Source: Hofstenia miamia (taxonomy: Eukaryota; Xenacoelomorpha; Acoela). Taken from it: DNA of 64,000 nucleotides. Made by a program: the position numbers and the translations under genes. Of this stretch, positions 23,314 to 34,933 are shown in pieces; the first letter of the stretch is position 1, and the number at the start of each line of letters is the position of its first letter. The notes beneath the pieces were generated by a model, which was given only the letters and a program-made list of their open reading frames with translations, ran no database searches and had not been told where the DNA came from. The DNA lies in NCBI GenBank assembly GCA_004352715.1, contig SCFE01000066.1, positions 279,376 through 343,375 on the forward strand, given 5' to 3'.

Positions 23314-25400
23314 AGCACACTTGAAGGTTTTCTTGTTGTTTCAATCTATTATATTTTAATAACATTTAGCTACGGACGTAGCAGGCTTAGGATAAAGGCA
23401 CGGACAAGCCAACGGGCTTATTTTTATGTGTACGGGCTACGAACTGGACACAGTACAGACTCTACTCTAGCTTATATTTACAATAGTGTCAATTATGAGG
23501 TACCTTAATTGGGTTTGTTTGTTGACAGAGCTGCAATATGACTTTATACACAAAAGAAATTTTAATAGGGCTGCAACAACAACAAAATTATCTGTTTAAC
23601 TGGTTGGCTTTCAAAACTTTCCAAATGAGTTCCTTTGCGAATGAATTGATGAAATTGTTATCTAAGTGCTTCATTATATCGTTAAAAATAATAACTGATT
23701 CCGATTATAGATTTAAGAATTCTTTAATATTTAATAGTCATGCACGTCAAATTTAATTCCAAAAAAGCAAAGACAAGAGCAGTTGATTTCACAACGGTTA
23801 ATTTGGTGAACCTTTGACTACCCAGTCAATTTGTTTGGCCGCCAAAACATTGCACCTTGGATATAGGACAATGAAATATCGTGTAATAAGCAATGAAAAC
23901 TATTCAATAGAAAAATCACAACGATTCATAAAACAACTTTTCAATAATAACTTAATAGACTCTAGTGTGAATGTTAAGTTTTGACTTGGAACTCTGCTAT
24001 TTAGTAGACATCCATGGTTTTAATAATTATTGTCAAGAGAGTATAGAACCGAAAAACGTAGAAGTAACTACCTGTTCACTATCCACTAAAAGGTTCACAG
24101 TAAATGCACTTGGCAAGTGTGATCTACAGTACATCTATACAAATCAAACTTTAAGAAAGTGATGCTACATTTGCTTCAGATAAATATGGAGGAAAAGGTC
24201 GTGCCCACTCTGCTTATAGAGTGAAAGGAACAGTTGTAGTTATTTGCTACTTGATTATCTGCATATTAGGTAATGAGAAAATATATGATTGTAAAAAATC
24301 ATAGTTTTTGCCAAGTTTAGTAATACTTTAGGAGCAGCAATAATTTTCCCATTCATAAATGATGTGTGAATATCCGAAGATTTTTGAATTCTTTAATAGA
24401 CTTGCAATATATCTGAAAATGCGGACAAAAAGGTGTATATTTCAAAAGAGAGACTACCCAGATGAATTTGAATAAATGAAATCCATACAACAGAAATAGA
24501 AATCAATTCATAATTCATTACCTTTTTATGATCAGAGTATCATTCAAGACAGAAATACATCTTTAATAGGAAGCTTGAGCTTGTAGACGGAAATTTACCA
24601 AATCCAACATGAAACAAGAGAAAATGTTAAAATATTTGCTTAAAGTGTAAATATCGACATAGCCGAAGCTTATAGCTAAAGAATGTTTGGGAAACAATTA
24701 ATCTTGAATGAGAATCTAAATTCATTTTGGACTTTGCATATCTTAAAAAAAATTAATTGTATACTTGTGGGTTGAATTCAATGATGTGTTGTCAACGTCA
24801 AATACAGCGGAACCAATGAGAGCTTAGCGAAGAGTCTTCATTTTGCTGAATAGCATGCAATTTCACAAATACCATCTAATACATTACAAACTGCTGCATT
24901 TTTAAAGAGAAACTTAAGCAGTTCTTTATAGAAAACAACTCTTAATGCGAGCAAATAAATTCAAACAGATTTTAAAAGCAATTTATTAAAAAAATTTTAT
25001 AGTAGTTAAGAGAAAAAGTTTCATTAAACATTATTATTTTAATATGCAGTGATAGAAGTTTTTTCCGTTTTTGAATGAATTGCCCAACAAATATTTCATA
25101 GTTTTAAAGGCAATAAATTTTCAAAGAAATAAAATATAACCTACTAATATTAGCTTAGATTCAATTGAGCAAGCAATAATTTTAACAAAAATGGACTACT
25201 TTAGATAACACTAACAAATATATTTTTTTTAAATACAATGTACAAATGTGTAAGATTACATTTACAATGAATTTAAAATAATGTTTTAAAATATTCTTCA
25301 CAGACTTCTTCATATATACAAATTCTAACTGTTGAATTTCTGAAGAAACATTTTATTGGCAACGGTGATAATGCAATTTTTATTAATTGTAGCCTACACT
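23314..25400. other. Intergenic, 3' side of CAT copy 1
   Basis: No gene recognised. Minus-strand AATAAA-type poly-A signals lie just downstream of the CAT stop (around 25,350 and 25,380) and could serve that gene. Confidence 0.45.
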
Positions 25401-25402
25401 TC

Positions 25403-27034
25403 CTACTTTTCATTAAGAGAACTGTTTTTGTATCCATATGTGGCATATATCGTCAATCCAATACACATCCAAATAAAAAACCGGACAAAAGACCAATAGC
25501 TAAGTGTAGTGATCAAATAGATATTAAGGAAAATGGATAATCCTGGAAAGAATGGCACGAGGGGTACTTTGCAAACCACATCAGTTGGATTCTGCTTTGA
25601 AACAAAATGGAAATAAAACAATATTAATATTAAAATTAATATTAAAATCAGAGCTGCGGCTAAAGAGAAATAGTTGTTGATATCAAATCCGAAAGTAAAG
25701 TATGCACTAGATAATATGGAAAAAATAATGTATAAACTTAGAAGTATTTTCTGTACATTTTCCAAGGAATTGCTTTTTTCAAGCAGATTGCTTTCTTCGT
25801 CCTGAACAATTGATTTACCAGTAACAGGATCAATTGGTAAATATCGTATTATTATGATGTTAAGAGCAATAAAGACATACGCGGTGAGGGTTCCAACTGA
25901 CAGCATTTCTACAAGGTCACTTAAGCTTAGAAAAAATGCTAAAATGGAAACAAAACATCCTCCAACTAGAGTTGCTAAAACGGGAGATTGTGTTGAACTA
26001 TTGATGTTTGACAAAATTTTGAATATTAGTCCGTCATTTGCAAGTGCGTAAATGCAGCGTGACATAGCAAATAATGAAGACATTAGGACGCACAAAATTG
26101 CGAAAATTGCCCCGATCTCGATAATATGCTGGGCCCAAATTACACCAACATAATTCATAGCAAATGACAGTGATGCTTGAGTATCAATTAATTGGTAAGG
26201 AACTGTGAGTGATAATCCGAGAGCAGTGAAGCAATATAGACCTGATACAATTGATACCGATGAAAAAAGAGCAATGGGAATAGACTTTTCTGGAGTAGAA
26301 ACTTCTTCACTAGCTATAGTAAGAGTGTCATATCCCACAAATGCGAAATACGCCTGAGAGGCACCCTTAGAAACAGAACTTATTCCAAAAGGAAAATATC
26401 CACCATTTTCTTCCCATAGACCAATATCAGCTTTACAGAATGCTATTACAATGAATAATAGCAAAACAGATACATTTAAATACACCAGGAAGCCATTGGT
26501 AGTTGAATAACCTTTTACTCCAAATGAAACTAAAACACAAAAGACGATTATTATTGCTGGTGGGATGACATCATTTTCTATGACCGTTTTTAACAAGGTT
26601 TTCTGGAAGTAAGAATTGATCAATGAAGACAAATAACCGACTAAGCTGCGTGCAACCGCAGCCGCAGAAACTACATTTTCAAGTATTAAGTTCCACCCAA
26701 CAATGAATGCAGCCAATTCACCTACTGATACGTATGAGTAAACATAAGCAGAACCTGCTCTAGGAATCCTAACAGCTAATTCTGCATAGCACCATGCGGA
26801 TAAGCTAGACACCAATGCAGCCATGAGAAACGATAAAGAAACAGCCGGTCCAGTGATTTCCTTTGCAATTATTCCCATGAGAACGTATGACCCACCACCA
26901 ATCATACCACCTATTCCGATTAGTGTCAACTCTAATGTACTTAAGCAGCGCTTCATTTTAGTCTCCAATACATCAACGTTATGGTAATTTTTCGTTCTTG
27001 ATAAGTTTCTTAAAATTGAGATCACCATTCTCAT
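25403..27034 (-). CDS. Cationic amino acid transporter (SLC7/CAT type), copy 1
   Basis: An uninterrupted single-exon gene for a multi-pass membrane transporter of the amino acid-polyamine-cation superfamily, predicted to carry cationic amino acids across the plasma membrane. CAT family features are clear: MKRCLSTLELTLIGIGG before the first membrane segment with the Gly-rich GGMIGGG, CYAELAVRIPRAGSAYVYSY with the conserved Glu of membrane segment 3, GWNLILE, AFVGYDTLTIASEEVSTP, MSRCIYALANDGL and RYLP. There are about 14 hydrophobic stretches. At 543 residues it is somewhat shorter than vertebrate CATs of about 600-650. The frame has ATGs at 27,034 and 27,028; copies 2 and 3 support the second. 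Canonical WNLILEx(2)G is changed to LENVVSAAA here, unlike copy 3. The absence of introns suggests an origin by retroposition or intron loss. The substrate is inferred from family only. Confidence 0.93.
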   Translation of the reverse strand: MRMVISILRNLSRTKNYHNVDVLETKMKRCLSTLELTLIGIGGMIGGGSYVLMGIIAKEITGPAVSLSFLMAALVSSLSAWCYAELAVRIPRAGSAYVYSYVSVGELAAFIVGWNLILENVVSAAAVARSLVGYLSSLINSYFQKTLLKTVIENDVIPPAIIIVFCVLVSFGVKGYSTTNGFLVYLNVSVLLLFIVIAFCKADIGLWEENGGYFPFGISSVSKGASQAYFAFVGYDTLTIASEEVSTPEKSIPIALFSSVSIVSGLYCFTALGLSLTVPYQLIDTQASLSFAMNYVGVIWAQHIIEIGAIFAILCVLMSSLFAMSRCIYALANDGLIFKILSNINSSTQSPVLATLVGGCFVSILAFFLSLSDLVEMLSVGTLTAYVFIALNIIIIRYLPIDPVTGKSIVQDEESNLLEKSNSLENVQKILLSLYIIFSILSSAYFTFGFDINNYFSLAAALILILILILILFYFHFVSKQNPTDVVCKVPLVPFFPGLSIFLNIYLITTLSYWSFVRFFIWMCIGLTIYATYGYKNSSLNEK

Positions 27035-27779
27035 CTAAATATACTTCATTAAACAGTGAGGTTAATAAATGTTCAAATTTTTAGAAAAAACATCATTCTT
27101 AACAAGCACAAATTAGAATATTTAGATGCTGATGTTTCTATCGTAAAATAATTTTTTTAATTTTCAAAATCAAACCTGCGGTTGTCTTTAAGTCTTTCTT
27201 AAGTTGTAAGAATCCTAGAATATTACAAAAAATTCTGAAAAAATTGTTAGACAACAATATTCATTTTTTTCAATATTGCAATGAAACTTAAATTCAAATA
27301 AAAAAACTGAACTTCAAATTAAAAAATTGAAGCTCAAATTAACAAATAGTTTTATTCAAATTAAGAAAACTTAGCTTAAAATTCAATAGTTGAACTTCCA
27401 ATTTATGTAAACATATATTTTCTATATTATTAATAGATGCTTTCCTAAAGATGAAAAATAGCTACTTGTGTTAAATCCAGTTGTAATTTTCTGTAGCTTA
27501 ATGAGTTTAATTAAATCACAGAACATTAAAATAGTAAAATTACACACAAGCAATCACAAGTGATACAATGATTGAAAAAATGAGCTCAAAATTGATTTTC
27601 AAAATACTAAGTTTAAATGGACTTTAATCAGCAGATTTTAGCAGAAAATGCAATTAGTTTTGTTCACATTGGTGATTTTTTATCATCTGATTTCTTTACT
27701 AGAAAAAGCAAAGTTGGAATAACATTCAGTGCTTCAAAAGTCTGTTCACTACTTCAACTAAGCAAGTGTTTTGTATTTG

Positions 27780-28240
27780 ACTAGTTTTAGTACCATTCGC
27801 AGTGTTGAATTTTATCAGGGGATAAATTATCACAATGAAATCCTTGAGAAACAGAACAAAGTGTGCAGATTATAATATGACACTGTGACAATGCTCCAGT
27901 ACATGCAGAATTGGAGCAGAGGATGTATGCAGAGGAATTTTTTGGTTGCCTCATTCAAAGAGCACATTAGAGTGCTTCACTAAGTCTATTTAAGGAATGC
28001 TGGAGCTATCTATTTCAATGTTTTGATACACTCCAACATGAGAGAAACATTTGATGTGATTATATTGCCTTCTGTAGCTAGAATTTCACAAAGTATGTGG
28101 TATTTGGGGAAAGCCATTGATGAGTCATTTAGAGTAAAAATGTCTTTGGACATGAAGGCTTTCAATCATGTTCAAAAGTTCTAGCAAATAACTGTGGCTA
28201 TGCAGCTGATGCAAATGGGAAGTCATATTTGAAGTTGTAC
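27780..28240 (+). pseudogene. Decayed DDE-type transposase fragment
   Basis: One frame around 27,880 reads CDNAPVHAELEQRM, close to the DNAPxH motif around the second catalytic Asp of Tc1/mariner/pogo-type transposases. It is followed by FGCLIQRAH and, after a stop, SLFKECWSYLF in the place where a PxLNPIExxW motif is expected. Stops and frame changes occur throughout, and only this core is readable. The same relic is in block B copy 2 (about 51,820-52,280, minus strand). Family assignment within DDE elements is uncertain. Confidence 0.4.
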
Positions 28241-28403
28241 CATGTTCATCATATATATATTGTGACGTCATCCTCAAAATAATTAAAATATTATTTCAAA
28301 TGAAAATTGCAACAAATAAAATTATTTTATTAAACTTTTGACTAATAGTCAAGGACAATCTGAGTTTAGTGTTGTCCTGGCGAAAAATTTGAATGTGCAA
28401 CCC

Positions 28404-28722
28404 AGAGTTTTGGAGTATTTGGAATGTTAAAAACTTGAACTCAAATAAGCTCGCAGAACTTAATTGAAAAAATGAGAAGTCACATCACAAAAACTTGAAC
28501 TCGAACTTGATTAAAATTCACTCGAAAATACCCTAAAAAATAAATTACTTTAAATTTCAATTTCTTTATCAATAGGAATTATTGTAAAATAAATGTTTTT
28601 ATCCTAAAAACTAGGAGTTAGAAAAACTAAATCAAACTCGGAAGTTTCTTTAATAAAATACTTGAAATATAAGAATTCAAACTCGGACCAAGTAACTCAA
28701 ATTCGACTCAAAAACCCTGGCG
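28404..28722. mobile_element. hAT-type MITE of the CAGRGTTTTnGAGT family
   Basis: The left end is CAGAGTTTTGGAGTATTTGG and the right end is the complement of CAGGGTTTTTGAGTCG. The flanking eight bases are similar but not identical (GTGCAACC and GCGCAAGC). At least two related decayed copies follow (about 28,750-29,020 and 29,310-29,387). The family is made of unusual ACTCGAACTCGAAAA-like words. Confidence 0.55.
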
Positions 28723-29151
28723 CAAGCTACCTATTTTACATTTCAATTCAAGTTTAAATATTTTTTAAAGGAAATTCAGAGTTTGATTGAGTTTTTTCTG
28801 ATTCCTAATTTTTTAGAGTAAAAAATCATTTTTTTTTAATAATCTTGATTATTAATGAAATTGAAATTTAAAATATTTTAATTTTTAAGGTATTTTCGTG
28901 TGGATTTTTGACAGTTTGAGTTCGAGTTTTGCTAATTTCTCTTCTGAGTTTTTCTGTTCAAGTTTTGTGAGCATTTTCAAGTTTGAGTTCTTAATCTTCT
29001 AAGTACTCAAAAACCCGGCTAACAGATTAGTAATGTTTGAAATTTAAAATGATTAAACCTGATTCATGAACTTAGAAGAAGTGCCAAAAAGTGTTGACAG
29101 AAGCAATTGAGAAAAGAAGTAAGGAAAAAGTATCTGAAAGTGGGTTGATTA

Positions 29152-30094
29152 GGCGAACTTGTAGAATAGCGACACGCGGAGCACGCATAACACGCGGACT
29201 GAGTAAACACTAATTTAGGGTCAAAAACGATAGGAAATACAATAAAATACTCAAAAAGTTTAAAATATAATCGATATAGATCGATAACTTGTCATAATTC
29301 AGTATATTTTTATTTCGAGTTCTTCCGATCAAGTTTTGCGAGCTTTTTCGAGTTCGAATTCTTAACATTCCGAGTACTCGAAAACCCTGATAGAATTATA
29401 TTAAATAAGCCGTAAATTTCAATTTAATTAATTAATATAGTAATATGGATTTTCAAAATTGTAATATTAACTACAATTTTCATTTCAATATATTACAAAC
29501 TAAGGTTTATTAAGGTTTGCTTTACTATTTAGTCAATAAAATAATCAAATTTTTGTTTAGTGTTATTGCTAGATTCTGAATAAGATTAAAGCTCGTAACG
29601 AATGCCTGTCGAAGCCATCACCCCCATATATAGCCAAAATTTAAAGTTTTTGACAATTCATATCATTTTAATATACTATAATTATAATCGCTTATAGTGT
29701 ATGACAATTTTCATTGTAATAGTGTTTTTCGGTGAGATTTGTTTTCGCTGAAATTTGCTGTAGCCCTTCTCATTAATGAAGAAATTTACTAAAAATCGAA
29801 ACTTAATTTAAACCAAAAGTTTATAGATTTGCTTAATTATACGATTATATTTTGTTATTTTTTAGTTAAAGATAATTATTATTAAATGACTTCGTGGTTT
29901 TATATGCTATATTCCTTAAATATACACCGCGTGCTACAAATATGCTGAATTATGACAAGTTATCGGTCTATATCTATTATATTTTAAACTTTTTGAGTAT
30001 TTTATTGTATTTCCTATCATTTTTACCCTAAATTACTGTTTACTTTGTCCGCGTGTTACGCGTGCTCCGCGTGTCGTTATTCTACAAGTTCGCC
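29152..30094. mobile_element. Mutator-like (MULE-type) non-autonomous element, copy 2
   Basis: Terminal inverted repeats of about 150 bp begin GGCGAACTTGTAGAATAGCG on both strands (from 29,152, and inward from 30,094). It is 943 bp with no transposase. The left flank is GGTTGATTA (29,143-29,151), but the right flank is TTACTACAT, so the duplication is mismatched here. The complete copy at 49,785-50,885 has matched 9-bp flanks. Long inverted ends with a 9-bp duplication fit the Mutator superfamily; that assignment is inferred without a transposase. Confidence 0.75.
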
Positions 30095-30106
30095 TTACTA
30101 CATAAC

Positions 30107-31106
30107 NNNNNNNNNNNNNNNNNNNNNNNNNNNNNNNNNNNNNNNNNNNNNNNNNNNNNNNNNNNNNNNNNNNNNNNNNNNNNNNNNNNNNNNNNNNNNN
30201 NNNNNNNNNNNNNNNNNNNNNNNNNNNNNNNNNNNNNNNNNNNNNNNNNNNNNNNNNNNNNNNNNNNNNNNNNNNNNNNNNNNNNNNNNNNNNNNNNNNN
30301 NNNNNNNNNNNNNNNNNNNNNNNNNNNNNNNNNNNNNNNNNNNNNNNNNNNNNNNNNNNNNNNNNNNNNNNNNNNNNNNNNNNNNNNNNNNNNNNNNNNN
30401 NNNNNNNNNNNNNNNNNNNNNNNNNNNNNNNNNNNNNNNNNNNNNNNNNNNNNNNNNNNNNNNNNNNNNNNNNNNNNNNNNNNNNNNNNNNNNNNNNNNN
30501 NNNNNNNNNNNNNNNNNNNNNNNNNNNNNNNNNNNNNNNNNNNNNNNNNNNNNNNNNNNNNNNNNNNNNNNNNNNNNNNNNNNNNNNNNNNNNNNNNNNN
30601 NNNNNNNNNNNNNNNNNNNNNNNNNNNNNNNNNNNNNNNNNNNNNNNNNNNNNNNNNNNNNNNNNNNNNNNNNNNNNNNNNNNNNNNNNNNNNNNNNNNN
30701 NNNNNNNNNNNNNNNNNNNNNNNNNNNNNNNNNNNNNNNNNNNNNNNNNNNNNNNNNNNNNNNNNNNNNNNNNNNNNNNNNNNNNNNNNNNNNNNNNNNN
30801 NNNNNNNNNNNNNNNNNNNNNNNNNNNNNNNNNNNNNNNNNNNNNNNNNNNNNNNNNNNNNNNNNNNNNNNNNNNNNNNNNNNNNNNNNNNNNNNNNNNN
30901 NNNNNNNNNNNNNNNNNNNNNNNNNNNNNNNNNNNNNNNNNNNNNNNNNNNNNNNNNNNNNNNNNNNNNNNNNNNNNNNNNNNNNNNNNNNNNNNNNNNN
31001 NNNNNNNNNNNNNNNNNNNNNNNNNNNNNNNNNNNNNNNNNNNNNNNNNNNNNNNNNNNNNNNNNNNNNNNNNNNNNNNNNNNNNNNNNNNNNNNNNNNN
31101 NNNNNN
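30107..31106. other. Assembly gap of 1000 N inside or beside CAT copy 2
   Basis: Exactly 1000 N. It removes the last 150 or so codons of CAT copy 2 and separates it from the Mutator-like element. Confidence 0.95.
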
Positions 31107-32283
31107 TTATGATGTTAAGAGCAATAAAGACATACGCGGTGAGGGTTCCAACTGACAGCATTTCTACAAGGTCACTTAAGCTTAGAAAAAATGCTAAAAT
31201 GGAAACAAAACATCCTCCAACTAGAGTTGCTAAAACGGGAGATTGTGTTGAACTATTGATGTTTGACAAAATTTTGAATATTAGTCCGTCATTTGCAAGT
31301 GCGTAAATGCAGCGTGACATAGCAAATAATGAAGACATTAGGACGCACAAAATTGCGAAAATTGCCCCGATCTCGATAATATGCTGGGCCCAAATTACAC
31401 CAACATAATTCATAGCAAATGACAGTGATGCTTGAGTATCAATTAATTGGTAAGGAACTGTGAGTGATAATCCGAGAGCAGTGAAGCAATATAGACCTGA
31501 TACAATTGATACCGATGAAAAAAGAGCAATGGGAATAGACTTTTCTGGAGTAGAAACTTCTTCACTCGCTATAGTAAGAGTGTCATATCCTACAAATGCG
31601 AAATACGCCTGAGAGGCACCCTTAGAAACAGAACTTATTCCATAAGGAAAATATCCACCATTTTCTTCCCATAGACCAATATCAGCTTTACAGAATGCTA
31701 TTACAATGAATAATAGCAAAACAGATACATTTAAATACACCAGGAAGCCATTGGTAGTTGAATAACCTTTTACTCCAAATGAAACTAAAACACAAAAGGC
31801 GATAATTATTGTTGGTGGCATAATGTCACTTTCTAAGACCGTTTCTAACAAGGTTTTGCGAAAGTAAGAATTTACCAATGAAGACAAATAACCGACTAAG
31901 CTGCGTGCAACCGCAGCCGCAGAAACTACATTTTCAAGTATTAAGTTCCACCCAACAATGAATGCAGCCAATTCACCTACTGATACGTATGAGTAAACAT
32001 AAGCAGAACCTGCTCTAGGAATCCTAACAGCTAATTCTGCATAGCACCATGCGGATAAGCTAGACACCAATGCAGCCATGAGAAACGATAAGGAAACAGC
32101 GGGTCCAGTGATTTCCTTTGCAATTATTCCCATGAGAACGTATGACCCACCACCAATCATACCACCTATTCCGATTAGTGTCAACTCTAATGTACTTAAG
32201 CAGCGCTTCATTTTAGTCTCCAAAACATCAATGTTATGGTAATTTTTTGTTCTTGTTAAGTTGCTTAAAATTGAGATCATCAT
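31107..32283 (-). CDS. Cationic amino acid transporter (SLC7/CAT type), copy 2, C-terminus lost in gap
   Basis: About 392 codons from MMISILSNL are present and uninterrupted; the rest falls into the gap. It is almost identical to copy 1 in all shared parts, including the altered LENVVSAAA stretch, with scattered differences near residues 137-160 (for example a MPPTIII stretch where copy 1 has IPPAIII). The CAT motifs GGMIGGGSYVLMG, CYAEL, AFVGYDTLTIASEE and MSRCIYALANDG are all present. It is a single exon on the same strand as copy 1. Whether the gene is complete cannot be judged from this assembly. Confidence 0.88.
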
Positions 32284-32289
32284 TCTAAT

Positions 32290-33558
32290 CTAAATATATC
32301 TACTCATAATTCGGTGAAGCTAATAGATATTAAGAATTTTAGAGAATACCATCATTTTTTAAAATATGTATTGACAAAGAATTGTTGTTTCAAAATCTAA
32401 CCTGCAATTGTTGGTAAAGCTTGATTAAAGCTTTAAAATAACAGCTATTATTTTTCTTTTAAAATTCAGAGTGCGTTGGAGGAATTGTTTGCTAAGACAC
32501 AACACATTTAAAAATTGAGTAAAACCGTATATATTTGATTTAGCGCCAATTTTGTACAGTGAACGTTCGAAACGTGACCCTATCAAATCAATTAATCTAG
32601 TCAATTAACAGATCGTAATGCAATTATGTAATGCATTTCGTTTTCGTATTTCAACTCGCAATACAAATGTATTCACGTGCAAATTCTTGCAACTACATAT
32701 AAAGTTGATTGTCGTTTTAAGTCAGAAAAACAGGTTTCCAAAAATCTCTCAAAACCACAATGCTATTTGGAATTCTGTCTTACCAACACATCGAGATCAT
32801 TGTATAAGGCAAAATTATCAAAATTTCAAAACCTGCCTTGTGTCCGAACAGACCCTGTACTTTTGCGTTATCCCCCTCCCCCCACTCAAATAAATGCTAG
32901 TTTATCAATAACCTTAATATTCAGCCAAACCATAAGCCTAACACTAAACTAAGCCAATTAACACATTAGTCCTAACCCTAACCCAAACCATACCCAAACA
33001 ATATGTAGAAGGGATATGCAAATTCATTATTAGTATTAGTAGTTTCAATATGAATTATAAAATAATTATAATATACTACTATTTAATTGCTAATTCGGAT
33101 TTCAACCACGCGGCTTTTGTTTGTTTACAACGGCAAATATATGATTTGGCAATGTTTATTCAATGAACACAGCGCTTTTTCCCTCAAATCTTTTCATGTA
33201 GTTTTAGTTACTTTGTTTCAAAGCCTTCTTGAAAGGCTTTGCTTTGTTTACATAATTCAAAATGAATATGATTTCATTTAGTCGGATCTATCATGATGAA
33301 GAACATAGTATAATGTTAGAATTATGCTTTGGGGTAAGATTAGGGTTAGACTACAATTTAGCTTAAAGTTAGTGTTTTATTTAGGGTTTTGTCATGGGTA
33401 GTGTTAGGATTAGAGATATAGTTAGAGTTAGGTTTGGAGTTAGGATTATGGTTTGGGATATGATTTGGGTTAGAGTTAAGGTTATAATTATTATGTTGAT
33501 AAATTAGCTTATTTATGCAAAAATTTTTAGTGTGGGGGTTAGGGGTGGGGAGGGGTGG
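32290..33558. other. Intergenic with degenerate CCTAA / TTAGG words
   Basis: After the CAT promoter region there is a C-rich spot (TATCCCCCTCCCCCCACTC, about 32,869-32,887) and CCTAACCCTAACCC-like words (about 32,935-33,000). Farther on, GTTAGG/GGGTTAG-like words recur from about 33,330 to 33,485. No gene is recognised. Confidence 0.5.
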
Positions 33559-33766
33559 NNNNNNNNNNNNNNNNNNNNNNNNNNNNNNNNNNNNNNNNNN
33601 NNNNNNNNNNNNNNNNNNNNNNNNNNNNNNNNNNNNNNNNNNNNNNNNNNNNNNNNNNNNNNNNNNNNNNNNNNNNNNNNNNNNNNNNNNNNNNNNNNNN
33701 NNNNNNNNNNNNNNNNNNNNNNNNNNNNNNNNNNNNNNNNNNNNNNNNNNNNNNNNNNNNNNNNNN
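33559..33766. other. Assembly gap of 208 N
   Basis: The 30 bases before the gap (33,529-33,558, AGTGTGGGGGTTAGGGGTGG...) are repeated exactly right after it (33,767-33,796). Either the gap lies in a G-rich tandem repeat or its two sides are the same sequence. Confidence 0.9.
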
Positions 33767-33799
33767 AGTGTGGGGGTTAGGGGTGGGGAGGGGTGGGGG

Positions 33800-34925
33800 G
33801 AGATAACCCAAAATTATCGGAGAGGTAATTAATTATATTAAAATGCATTACTTGACCAAGGAAAATATATTTTCTTGCAAAATTTCAATTGGCAGTCATC
33901 TCAGACAGTCAATAAGTTCAAGCAAATAAGCTTGTACAATAAAATTTCAAATAGAAATTTATGTATCAATATGGTTAGCGGAATCAGAGAATTGTAGCAT
34001 GAAATTGTTTTTGGCGTTAAAATGATTATAGCCAAAAGCAAATAAGGTTTACTTCCGTGAAATTAGCCATTACAAACACAACTATAAATAAATTATGTGC
34101 GCATTTTCTATATAACCCATTGAAAACTTAATTCACATCTGTGACAAAATTATCTTAAACATGCAAAAGTTAATGTAAGCTGAAATGGAACAAAAAGCAT
34201 TTATGCAGAAAATATGCAGTTTCAATAATTCACTCATACAATCGGATATTTTGAAAAATTCTTCAGCAAATACGAATGTTTTTTTACCAGAAACAATGCC
34301 TTTGATCGATATTCATGCAATGCCTCTAAATCTTATTAGCGAAATTTGCAACCTCAGCTACCCGCTGATTAGAGTGATGCGGTGCAAGTGCAGGCATTAT
34401 GACGGCAGTGGCGGTGTGATGATAAATGTTCTGTCATATGATTATGTATAAAAAGACTTTGAACCTACTTCAAATAAAATAGGCTATTTTAAAAAATTAA
34501 TTTATCCTGACCTAAATACATGCTTTTCATAAACGAATCACTAAATGCCACTTTCTGTATATTTAATGAATAATTAGAAACTATGTTGAATGTCGATTAC
34601 GTGGCATCAACAGACATTTTTGGAACTGCATAAATGGTGTAAAATGCGAATCCATTTCAAATTCACCTCTCATAGCACATTATGAAAATGTCATTTTCAT
34701 GGTTTACTTGGACCTGCTTTATAAAACAACGCAGCTACGCTCAACAAATGTATCTAATTCAAATATAAAGCTCTTATTCAAAACAAGCAATGTGTATCTC
34801 TGTGCGATTGCTATTCCTAATATTCATTATAAGAACTAGATTACCAATCGGTTAGAGAAAAAGTGATACACTGATGTGTACTCTGATATACTTTTTCGAT
34901 AATTATTCACCTCATTTCGGTTTAT
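33800..34925. other. Intergenic, no recognised gene
   Basis: AT-rich DNA between a G-rich repeat and a hAT element. The 88-codon frame at 34,185-34,451 matches no family I know. Confidence 0.45.
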
Positions 34926-34933
34926 ATATACAT

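Larger units (their letters stand above)
27310..29142. repeat. Duplicated block B, copy 1
   Basis: About 1.8 kb between CAT copy 1 and the Mutator-like element. It recurs reverse-complemented at 50,895-52,740 with few changes. It carries a decayed DDE transposase stretch and several related elements built from GAGTTCGAGTTTT/ACTCGAAAAC-type words. No host gene is recognised. Confidence 0.85.

Noticed and set aside
25854-26051. 65-codon frame repeated identically at 31,112, 45,266 and 53,986
   Set aside because: It is the antisense shadow of the strongly conserved central part of the CAT genes; its conservation reflects the transporter.
28259-28275. TGACGTCA palindrome (cAMP-response-like site)
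   Set aside because: A single octamer inside a transposon-rich block, with no promoter nearby.
28380-29390. Recurring ACTCGAACTCGAAAA-like words considered as a CRISPR-like or regulatory array
   Set aside because: Spacing is irregular, and the words belong to inverted ends of transposon relics.
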